Source: Neisseria subflava (lineage in GTDB: Bacteria > Pseudomonadota > Gammaproteobacteria > Burkholderiales > Neisseriaceae). From it: a stretch of DNA of 64,000 nucleotides. Shown piece by piece: positions 17,595 through 25,322 of this stretch. Location of the stretch: positions 1,984,001 to 2,048,000 of the forward strand of contig NZ_CP073115.1 of assembly GCF_024205705.1 (NCBI RefSeq). The letters are read 5' to 3'. A model generated the notes under the pieces. It had not been told where the DNA came from and made no database searches. It was given only the letters and a program-made list of their open reading frames with translations. Positions within the stretch are counted from its first letter, which is position 1, and every line of letters begins with the position of its first letter. A program made the position numbers and the translations under genes.

Positions 17595-17675
17595 TTTCCA
17601 AGTAAAGACTTTCGTAAAGATTTCCGACCGTCTGAAAAAACCGCATATTCATGCATCAAACACACTCAATTAAGA

Positions 17676-17704
17676 TTGACAAAAACCAATCTCCTCTTTA
17701 AAAT
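17676..17704 (+). promoter_or_regulatory. Sigma-70 promoter of rplM-rpsI
   Basis: TTGACA at 17676-17681 and TAAAAT at 17699-17704 are separated by exactly 17 bases, close to consensus. The rplM ATG lies 34 bases after the -10 box. Confidence 0.75.
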
Positions 17705-17737
17705 CCATAACTTTCTATATATATCTGGATTCCAACC

Positions 17738-18169
17738 ATGAAAACCTTCTCTGCAAAACCCCACGAGGTGAAGCGCGAATGGTTCGTCATTGACGCAGAA
17801 GACAAAGTTCTGGGTCGTGTCGCAGCCGAAGTCGCACACCGTCTGCGCGGCAAACACAAACCCGAATACACCCCTCACGTTGATACCGGCGACTACATCA
17901 TCGTCATCAACGCAGACAAACTGCGCGTGACCGGTGCTAAATTCGAAGACAAAAAATACTTCCGTCACTCTGGTTTCCCAGGCGGCATCTACGAGCGTAC
18001 TTTCCGCGAAATGCAAGAGCAATTCCCAGGCCGCGCTTTGGAACAAGCCGTAAAAGGCATGTTGCCTAAAGGTCCTCTGGGCTACGCCATGATCAAAAAA
18101 CTGAAAGTGTACGCCGGCGCCGAACACGGCCACGCTGCACAACAACCTAAAGTTTTGGAACTGAAATAA
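17738..18169 (+). CDS. rplM: 50S ribosomal protein L13
   Basis: A 143-residue protein of normal length. It opens MKTFSAKPHEVKREWFVIDA and contains VLGRVAAEVAHRLRGKHKPEY and GMLPKGPLGYAM, the family hallmarks. L13 is an early assembly protein of the large ribosomal subunit. It forms an operon with rpsI, 12 bases downstream, under the strong promoter at 17676-17704. Confidence 0.97.
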   Translation: MKTFSAKPHEVKREWFVIDAEDKVLGRVAAEVAHRLRGKHKPEYTPHVDTGDYIIVINADKLRVTGAKFEDKKYFRHSGFPGGIYERTFREMQEQFPGRALEQAVKGMLPKGPLGYAMIKKLKVYAGAEHGHAAQQPKVLELK

Positions 18170-18181
18170 TAAGGACACGAC

Positions 18182-18574
18182 ATGAACGGTAAATACTACT
18201 ACGGCACAGGCCGCCGCAAAAGTTCAGTGGCTCGTGTATTCTTGACTAAAGGTACCGGCCAAATCATCGTAAACGGCCGTCCCGTTGACGAATTCTTCGC
18301 ACGCGAAACCAGCCGCATGGTTGTACGTCAGCCTCTGGTTCTGACTGAAAATGCCGAATCTTTCGACATCAAAGTTAACGTAACCGGTGGTGGCGAAACC
18401 GGTCAATCCGGCGCTATCCGTCACGGCATCACCCGCGCCCTGATCGACTTCGATGCAGCCCTGAAACCAGCTCTGTCTCAAGCAGGCTTCGTTACTCGCG
18501 ATGCTCGTGAAGTTGAACGTAAAAAACCAGGTTTGCGCAAAGCACGTCGCGCAAAACAATTCTCCAAACGTTAA
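18182..18574 (+). CDS. rpsI: 30S ribosomal protein S9
   Basis: This 130-residue basic protein contains YYGTGRRKSSVARVFL at the N-terminus and the C-terminal KKPGLRKARRAKQFSKR tail that reaches the ribosomal P site. AAGGA precedes the ATG. It is the second gene of the rplM-rpsI operon and is followed by a GC-rich terminator. Confidence 0.97.
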   Translation: MNGKYYYGTGRRKSSVARVFLTKGTGQIIVNGRPVDEFFARETSRMVVRQPLVLTENAESFDIKVNVTGGGETGQSGAIRHGITRALIDFDAALKPALSQAGFVTRDAREVERKKPGLRKARRAKQFSKR

Positions 18575-18595
18575 TACGTTTTCAGAATCGAATCA

Positions 18596-18622
18596 AAAGG
18601 CCTTGCTTTGCAAGGCTTTTTT
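18596..18622 (+). terminator. Terminator after rpsI
   Basis: GCCTTGC (18600-18606) and GCAAGGC (18610-18616) form a perfect 7-bp stem with a TTT loop, followed by six T. Confidence 0.85.
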
Positions 18623-18659
18623 CATTTATAAAACGATAATCCAATATCCCCCGTAATAT

Positions 18660-19169
18660 ATGACGAAAACCCTGCTCCACTACGCCAAATCATTGCTTCA
18701 GGCTGTGATTATCTTCATCTTCTTATCCCTGATTGTCGACTGGGTGCGCAAGCCTGACCAACCCTTGCAGTCAGCAGCACAAACCATCACTTTAACCGAT
18801 GGGCAAACCACTTCCCTTCAATCCTTCAGCCAAAATCGGGTTGCCGTCATTTATTTTTGGGGCAGCTGGTGTCGTATTTGTTCATACACATCATCAACCA
18901 TAGAAAAGCTGCACCAAGACAATATCCCAACACTGGGCGTAGCCTTGCGCTCCGGAAGCGACGCAGACATTGCCCACCATATGCAACAAAACAATCTATC
19001 CTTTCCAAACTTCAACGATTCAGACGGCCTGATGGCTCAAAAATGGAACATAGCCGTTACACCGACCATTATCATATTAAAAGATGGCAAAATGATTCAT
19101 CACACATCCGGACTTTCCAGTTATATCGGCTTAAAAATCAGAATTTACTTGGCAAATATCTTCAGCTAA
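18660..19169 (+). CDS. TlpA/ScsD-like membrane-anchored thioredoxin
   Basis: A 169-residue protein with an N-terminal membrane anchor (about residues 12-32) and a periplasmic thioredoxin fold. The active site is WGSWCRIC (CxxC) and the cis-proline loop is AVTPTIII. It resembles ScsD/TlpA-type thiol-disulfide proteins that act in periplasmic disulfide exchange or cytochrome c maturation. The substrate is unknown. It stands alone after the rpsI terminator. Confidence 0.82.
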   Translation: MTKTLLHYAKSLLQAVIIFIFLSLIVDWVRKPDQPLQSAAQTITLTDGQTTSLQSFSQNRVAVIYFWGSWCRICSYTSSTIEKLHQDNIPTLGVALRSGSDADIAHHMQQNNLSFPNFNDSDGLMAQKWNIAVTPTIIILKDGKMIHHTSGLSSYIGLKIRIYLANIFS

Positions 19170-19508
19170 ATTCATTGAAAATCCACTAAAAATAGAAAAT
19201 TTAAAGAATAATTTCACCTGAATATATTCAACCAATTCCATTTCATAAATAAATAAACTATCTCTTTCCCAATAACATATGATTTTGTTGAGATTATAAA
19301 GAAAATAGACTAAGATATAACCATAAGAACAATTGGAAACATTATTATCAAAACAAACTGTTAGAGATCTTCATCTAATATTGTGGCAGTGATGCTTTTG
19401 TTCCCATGACCCGGCGGCCGACGGCAGCCTTAAAACAGCAATATTCGCCTTTATCAATCTACCTCACGCTTCAACGGTTTGATTTTTGATAACACCGGAG
19501 ACTTAGTA
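19170..19508. other. AT-rich intergenic region upstream of the MarR-family gene
   Basis: These 339 bases hold no convincing ORF. They are strongly AT-rich up to about 19400, then turn GC-richer near the MarR-family start, where GGAG precedes the ATG. In meningococci the homologous regulator (NadR/FarR) is autoregulated, so operator sites here are possible. No clear palindrome was found. Confidence 0.5.
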
Positions 19509-19946
19509 ATGCCCAACCAATCTAAACATGCATCTATCAATATCGGTCTGATTCAGGCACGGGAAGCATTGATGACCCAATTCCGCCCTATTCTGAACCA
19601 AGCCAATATTACTGACCAGCAATGGCGTATCATCCGGCTCTTAGCGGAAAACGGCACACTCGACTTTCAAGATTTGGCCAATCAGGCCTGCATCCTTCGC
19701 CCCAGCCTGACAGGCATTCTAACCCGCCTGGAAAAAGCAGGTTTGGCCGTTCGCCTGAAGCCTTCCAACGACCAACGCCGTGTTTATCTAAAACTGACGC
19801 CCGAAGGTGAGAAACTCTATGAATCCATCGGTGCATTGGTTGACGAACGCTACGATGCGATTGAAAAAGTTCTGTCCAAAGAAAAAATGGCACAACTTAA
19901 AGAACTCTTGGCAGAGCTGGCAAAAATCGAACAGGCATTAAAATAA
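19509..19946 (+). CDS. MarR-family regulator, NadR/FarR (HpcR)-like
   Basis: A 145-residue winged-helix regulator. The DNA-binding part includes ITDQQWRIIRLLAENGTLDFQDLA and the recognition helix ILRPSLTGILTRLEKAGL, with the wing RLKPSNDQRRVYLKLT. Order and neighbours (an HpaC-like reductase, then murU) match the meningococcal NadR/FarR locus, where the protein represses nadA and responds to hydroxyphenylacetates. Whether the targets are conserved here is unknown, as no nadA or farAB is in the window. The start at 19509 removes a short unlikely N-terminal extension. Confidence 0.85.
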   Translation: MPNQSKHASINIGLIQAREALMTQFRPILNQANITDQQWRIIRLLAENGTLDFQDLANQACILRPSLTGILTRLEKAGLAVRLKPSNDQRRVYLKLTPEGEKLYESIGALVDERYDAIEKVLSKEKMAQLKELLAELAKIEQALK

Positions 19947-19956
19947 AGAAAGCCGG

Positions 19957-20457
19957 ATGACAGACTCAACACACACACTCAAGAGACTATTTCGAGATGC
20001 CATGGCCTCCTGTGCCGCCGGCGTACACGTTATCACGACAGACGGCGAAACGGGACGCTATGGCATTACTATGACTGCCGTAACTGCCGTTACCGACGAG
20101 CCGCCGACGGTCATGCTGTGCATCAACCGCCAATCCGCCATCATTCCCATCCTGCAAGGCAACCGTGATTTGTGTATCAACACGCTCAACGACAGCCAGC
20201 AGGATGTTGCCGAACACTTTGCCGGACTGACCGACCTCTCGCCCGAAGAACGCTTCGAATACCATATTTGGCACAGGGGACAAACCGGACAGCTCGAGGT
20301 AGAAGGCGCGCTGGCGCACCTGCACGGCAGCATTGTCGATCAACGCGAAATCGGCACGCATTACGTCTTTTTCGTTCAGATCAACGAAATCCGCAATACC
20401 GACACACAAGCACCGGCATTGCTGTATTTTCGTAGGAAATTCAAATATTTGGCATAA
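19957..20457 (+). CDS. HpaC-like flavin reductase
   Basis: A 166-residue flavin reductase-like FMN-binding protein (split barrel), with MASCAAGVHVITTDG, GITMTAVTAVTDEPPTVMLCIN and GTHYVFFVQI typical of the small subunit of 4-hydroxyphenylacetate 3-monooxygenase. It supplies reduced flavin to a partner monooxygenase. No HpaB partner lies in the window. It is 10 bases downstream of the MarR-family gene and probably shares its transcript, which links it to the hydroxyphenylacetate-type ligands of that regulator. Confidence 0.82.
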   Translation: MTDSTHTLKRLFRDAMASCAAGVHVITTDGETGRYGITMTAVTAVTDEPPTVMLCINRQSAIIPILQGNRDLCINTLNDSQQDVAEHFAGLTDLSPEERFEYHIWHRGQTGQLEVEGALAHLHGSIVDQREIGTHYVFFVQINEIRNTDTQAPALLYFRRKFKYLA

Positions 20458-20458
20458 A

Positions 20459-20516
20459 TAAAGGTCTCAGGCCGTCTGAAACATCGGTTTCATTTTTCAG
20501 ACGGCCTGAGACCTTT
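20459..20516. terminator. Extended inverted DUS terminator, HpaC-like gene/murU
   Basis: DUS copies at 20469-20480 and 20497-20508 are extended outward by matching AAAGGTCTC/GAGACCTTT arms. The stem is about 20 bp with a T-rich end. Confidence 0.75.
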
Positions 20517-20543
20517 TCTGGCTCATACATTATAGGCACCCTC

Positions 20544-21239
20544 ATGAAAGCAATGATACTGGCCGCCGGTCGCGGCGAACGCATGCGCCCCTTGACCGAC
20601 CACACACCCAAACCCTTACTCGAAGTAGCAGGCACACCGCTTATCGGCTGGCACTTGCGCCGCCTGCAACAGGCCGGTTTCACTGAAATCGTCATCAACC
20701 ATGCCTGGCTTGGCCAACAAATCGAAGATACCTTGAAAGACGGTTCGGACTACGGCGTGCGCATTGCCTATTCTCCAGAACTCGCCGGAGGCCTGGAAAC
20801 CGCCGGTGGCATTGCCACTGCCCTGCCTCTTTTGGGCGACGAGCCGTTTTTGGTCGTCAATGGCGATGTGTTGACTGACATTGATTTCCAAGCTGCACGA
20901 CTGGCTGCCCAGCGTATGCAGGAACACAACCTTCTCGCCCATTTATGGCTGGTGGACAATCCACCACACCATCCCGAAGGCGACTTCGGCCTGCTTTCAG
21001 ACGGCCTGGTATCCGCCTCATCTGCAGACGGCCAAGCCCTGACTTTCAGCGGCGTGGGCGTTTATCATCCCGCACTTTTCAAAGATACCCCGGCGCATCA
21101 GGCTGCCAAACTTGCCCCTCTGTTGCGTCAAGCCATGAGCCAAAGCCAAATCAGCGGCGAACACCACAACGGCCTTTGGTTGGACGTCGGCACAGTCGAA
21201 CGCCTGCAAGAAGCCGACCGTGTCGCCCAAAGCTGGTAA
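20544..21239 (+). CDS. murU: N-acetylmuramate alpha-1-phosphate uridylyltransferase
   Basis: A 231-residue nucleotidyltransferase. The N-terminal signature LAAGRGERMRPLT then KPLLEVAG is the sugar-phosphate NTase loop, and NGDVLTDIDF carries a metal-binding Asp. The length and gene order match the MurU proteins of Pseudomonas and Neisseria, which recycle cell-wall MurNAc to UDP-MurNAc. A mannose-1-phosphate guanylyltransferase assignment is an older, less likely label. Confidence 0.82.
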   Translation: MKAMILAAGRGERMRPLTDHTPKPLLEVAGTPLIGWHLRRLQQAGFTEIVINHAWLGQQIEDTLKDGSDYGVRIAYSPELAGGLETAGGIATALPLLGDEPFLVVNGDVLTDIDFQAARLAAQRMQEHNLLAHLWLVDNPPHHPEGDFGLLSDGLVSASSADGQALTFSGVGVYHPALFKDTPAHQAAKLAPLLRQAMSQSQISGEHHNGLWLDVGTVERLQEADRVAQSW

Positions 21240-21242
21240 AAC

Positions 21243-21271
21243 AAAAGGGGCGTATCCGATACGTCCCTTTC
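21243..21271 (+). terminator. Intrinsic terminator of murU
   Basis: GGGGCGTAT and ATACGTCCC form a 9-bp stem (one G-T pair) around CCG, followed by TTTC. Confidence 0.65.
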
Positions 21272-21279
21272 AATATCAA

Positions 21280-21322
21280 AGGCCGTCTGAAAATATTGAC
21301 CAACTCAGTTTTCAGACGGCCT
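21280..21322. terminator. Inverted DUS pair between convergent murU and rarD
   Basis: Copies at 21280-21291 and 21311-21322 with a 19-base loop. It serves the leftward rarD as well as murU. Confidence 0.6.
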
Positions 21323-21332
21323 TAATCTATCA

Positions 21333-22235
21333 TCAAGCTTTAGCCAATTTCTTTTCTTTCTTCATTCCCAACAAGCCATTGACAATCATCACGCACAATC
21401 CCGACCAAATCAGGCCATAGCCGATCAATGCGCCTTTTTGCACCGGATCGCCCAGCCACACAATCGACACAATAAAGAGCAATACAGGTTCCAAATAGCT
21501 CAACATGCCGAACACCGCAACCTGCAACAACTGACTCGCCTTCAAATTCAAATGCATAGATATTGCGCTATTGAAGCCTAGCAACACAATAAAGAAAATT
21601 AAAACCGGTTTGGCCGCAATCATCGCTGGCGTATCCGTTGCAAATATAATATACGCCAACGCAAACGGCGTAATCATCATTAAATCAAAGGTCAGACCGA
21701 TTAAAGAAGGCACACCCAGTTTTCGGCGTGGCAGATAATAAAACGGATAGGTACCGAACACCCACACCGTCGTCCACGAAAACGCACCCGACCGTACCAA
21801 TTCACATGCTACGCCTGCACATGCCAACGCAACGGCAACCATCTGCAATCGGTTTAAACACTCTTTAAACCAAATCCGTCCACCCAGCATCATCGCCAAA
21901 GGAAACAGGAAATAACCCATGGCGATGTTTACCCCTTCCCCGTTGACCGGCCCCCAGACAAACAGCCACAACTGGCTGGCAAATATCGGCGTCGGCAATA
22001 CAATCAACAGCCACCGCTTCCAATCACGGCCGATATTGTTTGCAAACCGCGCCGCCGCCTGCCAACCGTTGACCATCGTCATCAGCACGCATAAAGCCGA
22101 CAGCATCGCCACCATACGCCACGCAAAAATTTCCGTGCCGCTCATCGGCTGCATCCATACGCCGTACAGAAACAGCATGGCAAACAACACATTGGACGTT
22201 ATGGCCGCCAGCAAACCTTTGGATAAATTCGTCAT
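21333..22235 (-). CDS. rarD: EamA/RarD-family transporter
   Basis: A 300-residue inner-membrane protein with ten predicted spans in two EamA repeats. It fits the RarD subfamily (KGLLAAITSNVLFAMLFLYG; WGPVNGEGVNIAMGYFLFPLAMMLGG). RarD proteins were named from a chloramphenicol-sensitivity phenotype; their substrate is uncertain. The start at 22235 is chosen since the upstream in-frame residues G-R-P-S-E are only a DUS read through. It is divergent from the Lrp-family gene, which may regulate it. Confidence 0.8.
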   Translation of the reverse strand: MTNLSKGLLAAITSNVLFAMLFLYGVWMQPMSGTEIFAWRMVAMLSALCVLMTMVNGWQAAARFANNIGRDWKRWLLIVLPTPIFASQLWLFVWGPVNGEGVNIAMGYFLFPLAMMLGGRIWFKECLNRLQMVAVALACAGVACELVRSGAFSWTTVWVFGTYPFYYLPRRKLGVPSLIGLTFDLMMITPFALAYIIFATDTPAMIAAKPVLIFFIVLLGFNSAISMHLNLKASQLLQVAVFGMLSYLEPVLLFIVSIVWLGDPVQKGALIGYGLIWSGLCVMIVNGLLGMKKEKKLAKA

Positions 22236-22379
22236 TTCAGACGGCCTTCCTAGATAAATCAATATTGATATTGTAAAGAAAATGTGTGAAAAAATTTCTC
22301 ATATTTTTTTATATAACAAAGATAATTTTCCTATTATGATTAAAAAATCAAAAAATATTACATTCAAAGGCCGTCTGAA

Positions 22380-22844
22380 ATGGAACTGGACAAACTCGAC
22401 CGCAATATCCTCAACATTCTCCAAACACGCGCGGACATTCCGCTGAAAGAATTGGCCGCACAAGTGCATTCATCGATTGCCACTTGCCAGCGGCGCATCA
22501 AAAACCTGACCGAACAAGGCGTCATCATCCGCCAAGCCGCCATCGTCTCGCCGCAGGCAGTCGGCTTGAACATCAGCGTCTTTGTCCAAGTTGACCTCGA
22601 ACGCCAGTACCACGATGTGCAAGAGGCATTTGAACGCAGTATGCAGCGCGATCCGCAAGTTGTCGGATGTTATGAAATTTCCGGCAATTATGATTTCTTG
22701 CTGTTGGTGCATTGCACCGATATGCCTGCCTATCACGCCTTCACGCGCCGCGTGCTTACGTCCGTCAACAGGGTGCGCAATTTCAAAAGCCAATTTGTAA
22801 TGAATTTCGCCAAAACGGAAACTAAAATCGAAATTCCGGGATAA
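22380..22844 (+). CDS. Lrp/AsnC-family regulator
   Basis: A 154-residue protein with an N-terminal HTH (LDKLDRNILNILQTRADIPLKELA) and a C-terminal RAM ligand-binding domain (VVGCYEISGNYDFLLLVHC). It is an amino-acid-responsive regulator. An AG-DUS abuts the ATG directly, leaving no room for a normal Shine-Dalgarno apart from the DUS itself. The very AT-rich divergent gap to rarD is a likely target. Confidence 0.9.
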   Translation: MELDKLDRNILNILQTRADIPLKELAAQVHSSIATCQRRIKNLTEQGVIIRQAAIVSPQAVGLNISVFVQVDLERQYHDVQEAFERSMQRDPQVVGCYEISGNYDFLLLVHCTDMPAYHAFTRRVLTSVNRVRNFKSQFVMNFAKTETKIEIPG

Positions 22845-22896
22845 CTGCTCTTCTTTATTTACAAAGAGACTTCACAACATAAATCCATTTAGTTAA

Positions 22897-22937
22897 AGGC
22901 CGTCTGAAAACCATATCTTCAGGTTTTCAGACGGCCT
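22897..22937. terminator. Inverted DUS pair between convergent Lrp gene and tsaD
   Basis: Copies at 22897-22908 and 22926-22937 with a 17-base loop; T-rich on both sides. Confidence 0.65.
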
Positions 22938-22964
22938 TTCATTGCATCGAAGCAGTCTAATACA

Positions 22965-24035
22965 TCAGCCCTGCTTCACAATATCCGACAGCGGCCAGCG
23001 CGGTTTGACATTGAATGCACCGACAGCCTGACGCTCGGCAAGACGCATCGCGCCGGCAAAGGCAATCATTGCGCCGTTGTCGGTACAGTATGCCATCGGC
23101 GGGAAATAAATATTGATTTTTTCTTCCTGCGGTTTGGGTTTGCCTTTTTCAGACGGCATTTTGACGGTTAAGCGTGAAAATTCATCACGCAGTTTCCAGT
23201 TTGCACCCACACCGCCGGCAACCACCAAAGTTCTGAAGCCGGTATCCAACAACGCTTTTTTGGCTTTGGCCGCCAATACGTCAACTACCGCATCTTGGAA
23301 AGCGCGGCAAATGTCGTTGCGTGTTTGTTCCGGAATTTCATCGCTGCCGGTTTCGGCGCGGACTTTTTCGACAGCGGTCAAAACAGCGGTTTTCAAACCG
23401 GAAAAGCTCATCTGCAAATCGTGCGAATGGAGCATGGGGCGTGGGAATGTGAAGGCATCAGGCGTACCGAGTTTGGCCAGCTCGGATAATTTGGCACCGC
23501 CGGGATAAGGCAGGCCCAAGAGCTTGGCCGTTTTATCAAATGCCTCGCCTGCCGCATCATCCACACTTTCACCCAGCAAGGTGTAATTGCCGATACCGCG
23601 TACAGCCATAAATTGTGTATGCCCGCCCGACACCAGCAAAGCGACAAATGGAAATTCAGGCTTGTCGTCTGCCAACAAGGGCGAGAGCAAATGGCCTTCA
23701 AGATGGTGAACGGGGATAACGGGCTTGCCGATGGCAAATGCCAAGGCATTGGCGAAGCCTGAACCGGCCAGTAATGCGCCACCCAAGCCCGGACCTTGCG
23801 TAAAGGCAACCGCGTCGATGTCGGCATAGCCTACGCCTGCTTCCTTCAAGCAACCTTGCGTCAACGGCACCACACGGCGGATATGGTCGCGACTGGCCAA
23901 TTCGGGAACAACGCCGCCGTATTCGGCGTGCATCGCCATCTGGGTGTGCAAATGATGCGCCAACAGGCCGCGCTTGGTGTCGTAGAGCGCAACGCCGGTT
24001 TCGTCGCAAGATGATTCAATTCCTAATACCAACAT
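22965..24035 (-). CDS. tsaD: tRNA N6-adenosine threonylcarbamoyltransferase TsaD
   Basis: A 356-residue ASKHA-fold protein. The metal site is HHLEGH (His111, His115), with GIESSCDETGVALYD at the N-terminus and TQGPGLGGALLAG. It transfers the threonylcarbamoyl group to A37 of ANN-decoding tRNAs with TsaB and TsaE. Length and motifs are complete. An AT-type DUS (complement of ATGCCGTCTGAA) lies inside at 23148-23159, a minority form here. Confidence 0.96.
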   Translation of the reverse strand: MLVLGIESSCDETGVALYDTKRGLLAHHLHTQMAMHAEYGGVVPELASRDHIRRVVPLTQGCLKEAGVGYADIDAVAFTQGPGLGGALLAGSGFANALAFAIGKPVIPVHHLEGHLLSPLLADDKPEFPFVALLVSGGHTQFMAVRGIGNYTLLGESVDDAAGEAFDKTAKLLGLPYPGGAKLSELAKLGTPDAFTFPRPMLHSHDLQMSFSGLKTAVLTAVEKVRAETGSDEIPEQTRNDICRAFQDAVVDVLAAKAKKALLDTGFRTLVVAGGVGANWKLRDEFSRLTVKMPSEKGKPKPQEEKINIYFPPMAYCTDNGAMIAFAGAMRLAERQAVGAFNVKPRWPLSDIVKQG

Positions 24036-24041
24036 GGTTTG

Positions 24042-24082
24042 AGGCCGTCTGAAAAAATGATTAAAAACGATTCAGACGGCGT
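24042..24082. repeat. DUS cluster upstream of tsaD
   Basis: AGGCCGTCTGAA at 24042-24053 faces TTCAGACGGCGT at 24071-24082. A further copy at 24102-24113 is near the end of ccsA and could terminate its transcript. Confidence 0.6.
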
Positions 24083-24134
24083 TTTCCCCGAAAACGGAAA
24101 AAGGCCGTCTGAAATAAAGTGCAGAATAAGCGAT

Positions 24135-25322
24135 TTACAAAGTGCCGTAAGAGTGCAGGCCGCTCAAGAACATATTCACGCCGATAAAGGCAAAGGCGGT
24201 AATGACCAGGCCGATGACCGCCCACCAAGCCAACACTTTGCCGCGCCAGCCTGCCACCAGCCGCAAATGCAACCAGACCGCGTAATTCAGCCAAACGATG
24301 AATGCCCAAGTCTCTTTCGGGTCCCAGCTCCAATAGCGGCCCCACGCATCGGCCGCCCACAATGCGCCGAGGATGGTGGCAATGGTGAAGAACAGGAAAC
24401 CGACGGCAATCGCTTTGTACATGACTTCTTCAATAACTTGAGATTGCGGCAGCCATGATTTTTTGCCCGCATCTTCTTTTCTGAGCGCCAACAGTTCGGC
24501 AATACCCAGCATGGCGGCGATACAGAATGCGCCGTAGCCGATAAAGTTGGCCGGAACGTGGATTTTCATCCACCAAGACTGCAAAGCAGGAATCAGCGGC
24601 TGAATGGTATGCGCCTCGCGCGAAACGCTGTACCACAAGACAAATCCGACTACAACCGCCATAAAGCTGAAGACAAATCCGCCCAGTTTTTGTACGGCAA
24701 AACGGCCTTCGTAATAGAGATACATCAGCGCCGTAATGACCAAGAACAAGATGAATACTTCGTAAAGGTTGGAAACCGGAATATGGCCGGCATCGGGACG
24801 CAACAGATAGCTTTCATGCCAGCGCACCAGCAAGCCAACAAAGCCCGCCATCGCGGAAACCCACGCAAACACGCTCCCCATGCCCAAAAGCGTATTGGTC
24901 GGCACATTCTTGCGCACCGCCGCTATCGCACCGACGATATAGGCAAACAAGGCAAAGAATACAAACGCGCATTGCCACATAATCGCCGACTGGCTGCTTA
25001 ACAGGTATTTGAGCAGGAAGCCGTCTGCGCGTTTGATATCGCCGCCATACAAATCAACGGCCAAATACGCCAGGCACACGCCCACAGGGATAAACCAGCG
25101 CATCGGTTTAAAAAACCAACCCAGAAAAACGGCAATACCGGCACTCGCCCACAAAATCACCATTTCGTAGATGTCCATATGCAGACCGGCCTGGGTTTGG
25201 GCAATAAACGCACCGATGGCAATCAGCAGTGCGAATGCCCAGTCGAAGAGGTTGAGGTTTCGGATAAATGATTTGTGTGTCAGAAGCTCATGCTCGGGCA
25301 AGGCCTGATGTTTGTTATTCAT
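24135..25322 (-). CDS. ccsA: System II cytochrome c biogenesis protein CcsA (ResC)
   Basis: A 395-residue polytopic membrane protein. The tryptophan-rich WWD motif is WGRYWSWDPKETWAFIVWL, with flanking conserved histidines. CcsA and CcsB together export haem and attach it to apocytochromes at the periplasmic face. Its start overlaps the ccsB stop by 8 bases (ATGAATAA), so translation is coupled. Confidence 0.93.
   Translation of the reverse strand: MNNKHQALPEHELLTHKSFIRNLNLFDWAFALLIAIGAFIAQTQAGLHMDIYEMVILWASAGIAVFLGWFFKPMRWFIPVGVCLAYLAVDLYGGDIKRADGFLLKYLLSSQSAIMWQCAFVFFALFAYIVGAIAAVRKNVPTNTLLGMGSVFAWVSAMAGFVGLLVRWHESYLLRPDAGHIPVSNLYEVFILFLVITALMYLYYEGRFAVQKLGGFVFSFMAVVVGFVLWYSVSREAHTIQPLIPALQSWWMKIHVPANFIGYGAFCIAAMLGIAELLALRKEDAGKKSWLPQSQVIEEVMYKAIAVGFLFFTIATILGALWAADAWGRYWSWDPKETWAFIVWLNYAVWLHLRLVAGWRGKVLAWWAVIGLVITAFAFIGVNMFLSGLHSYGTL

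Noticed and set aside
17370..17737. tRNA or riboswitch in the zapA-rplM gap
   Set aside because: The sequence fits 6S RNA better; no cloverleaf or riboswitch core was found.
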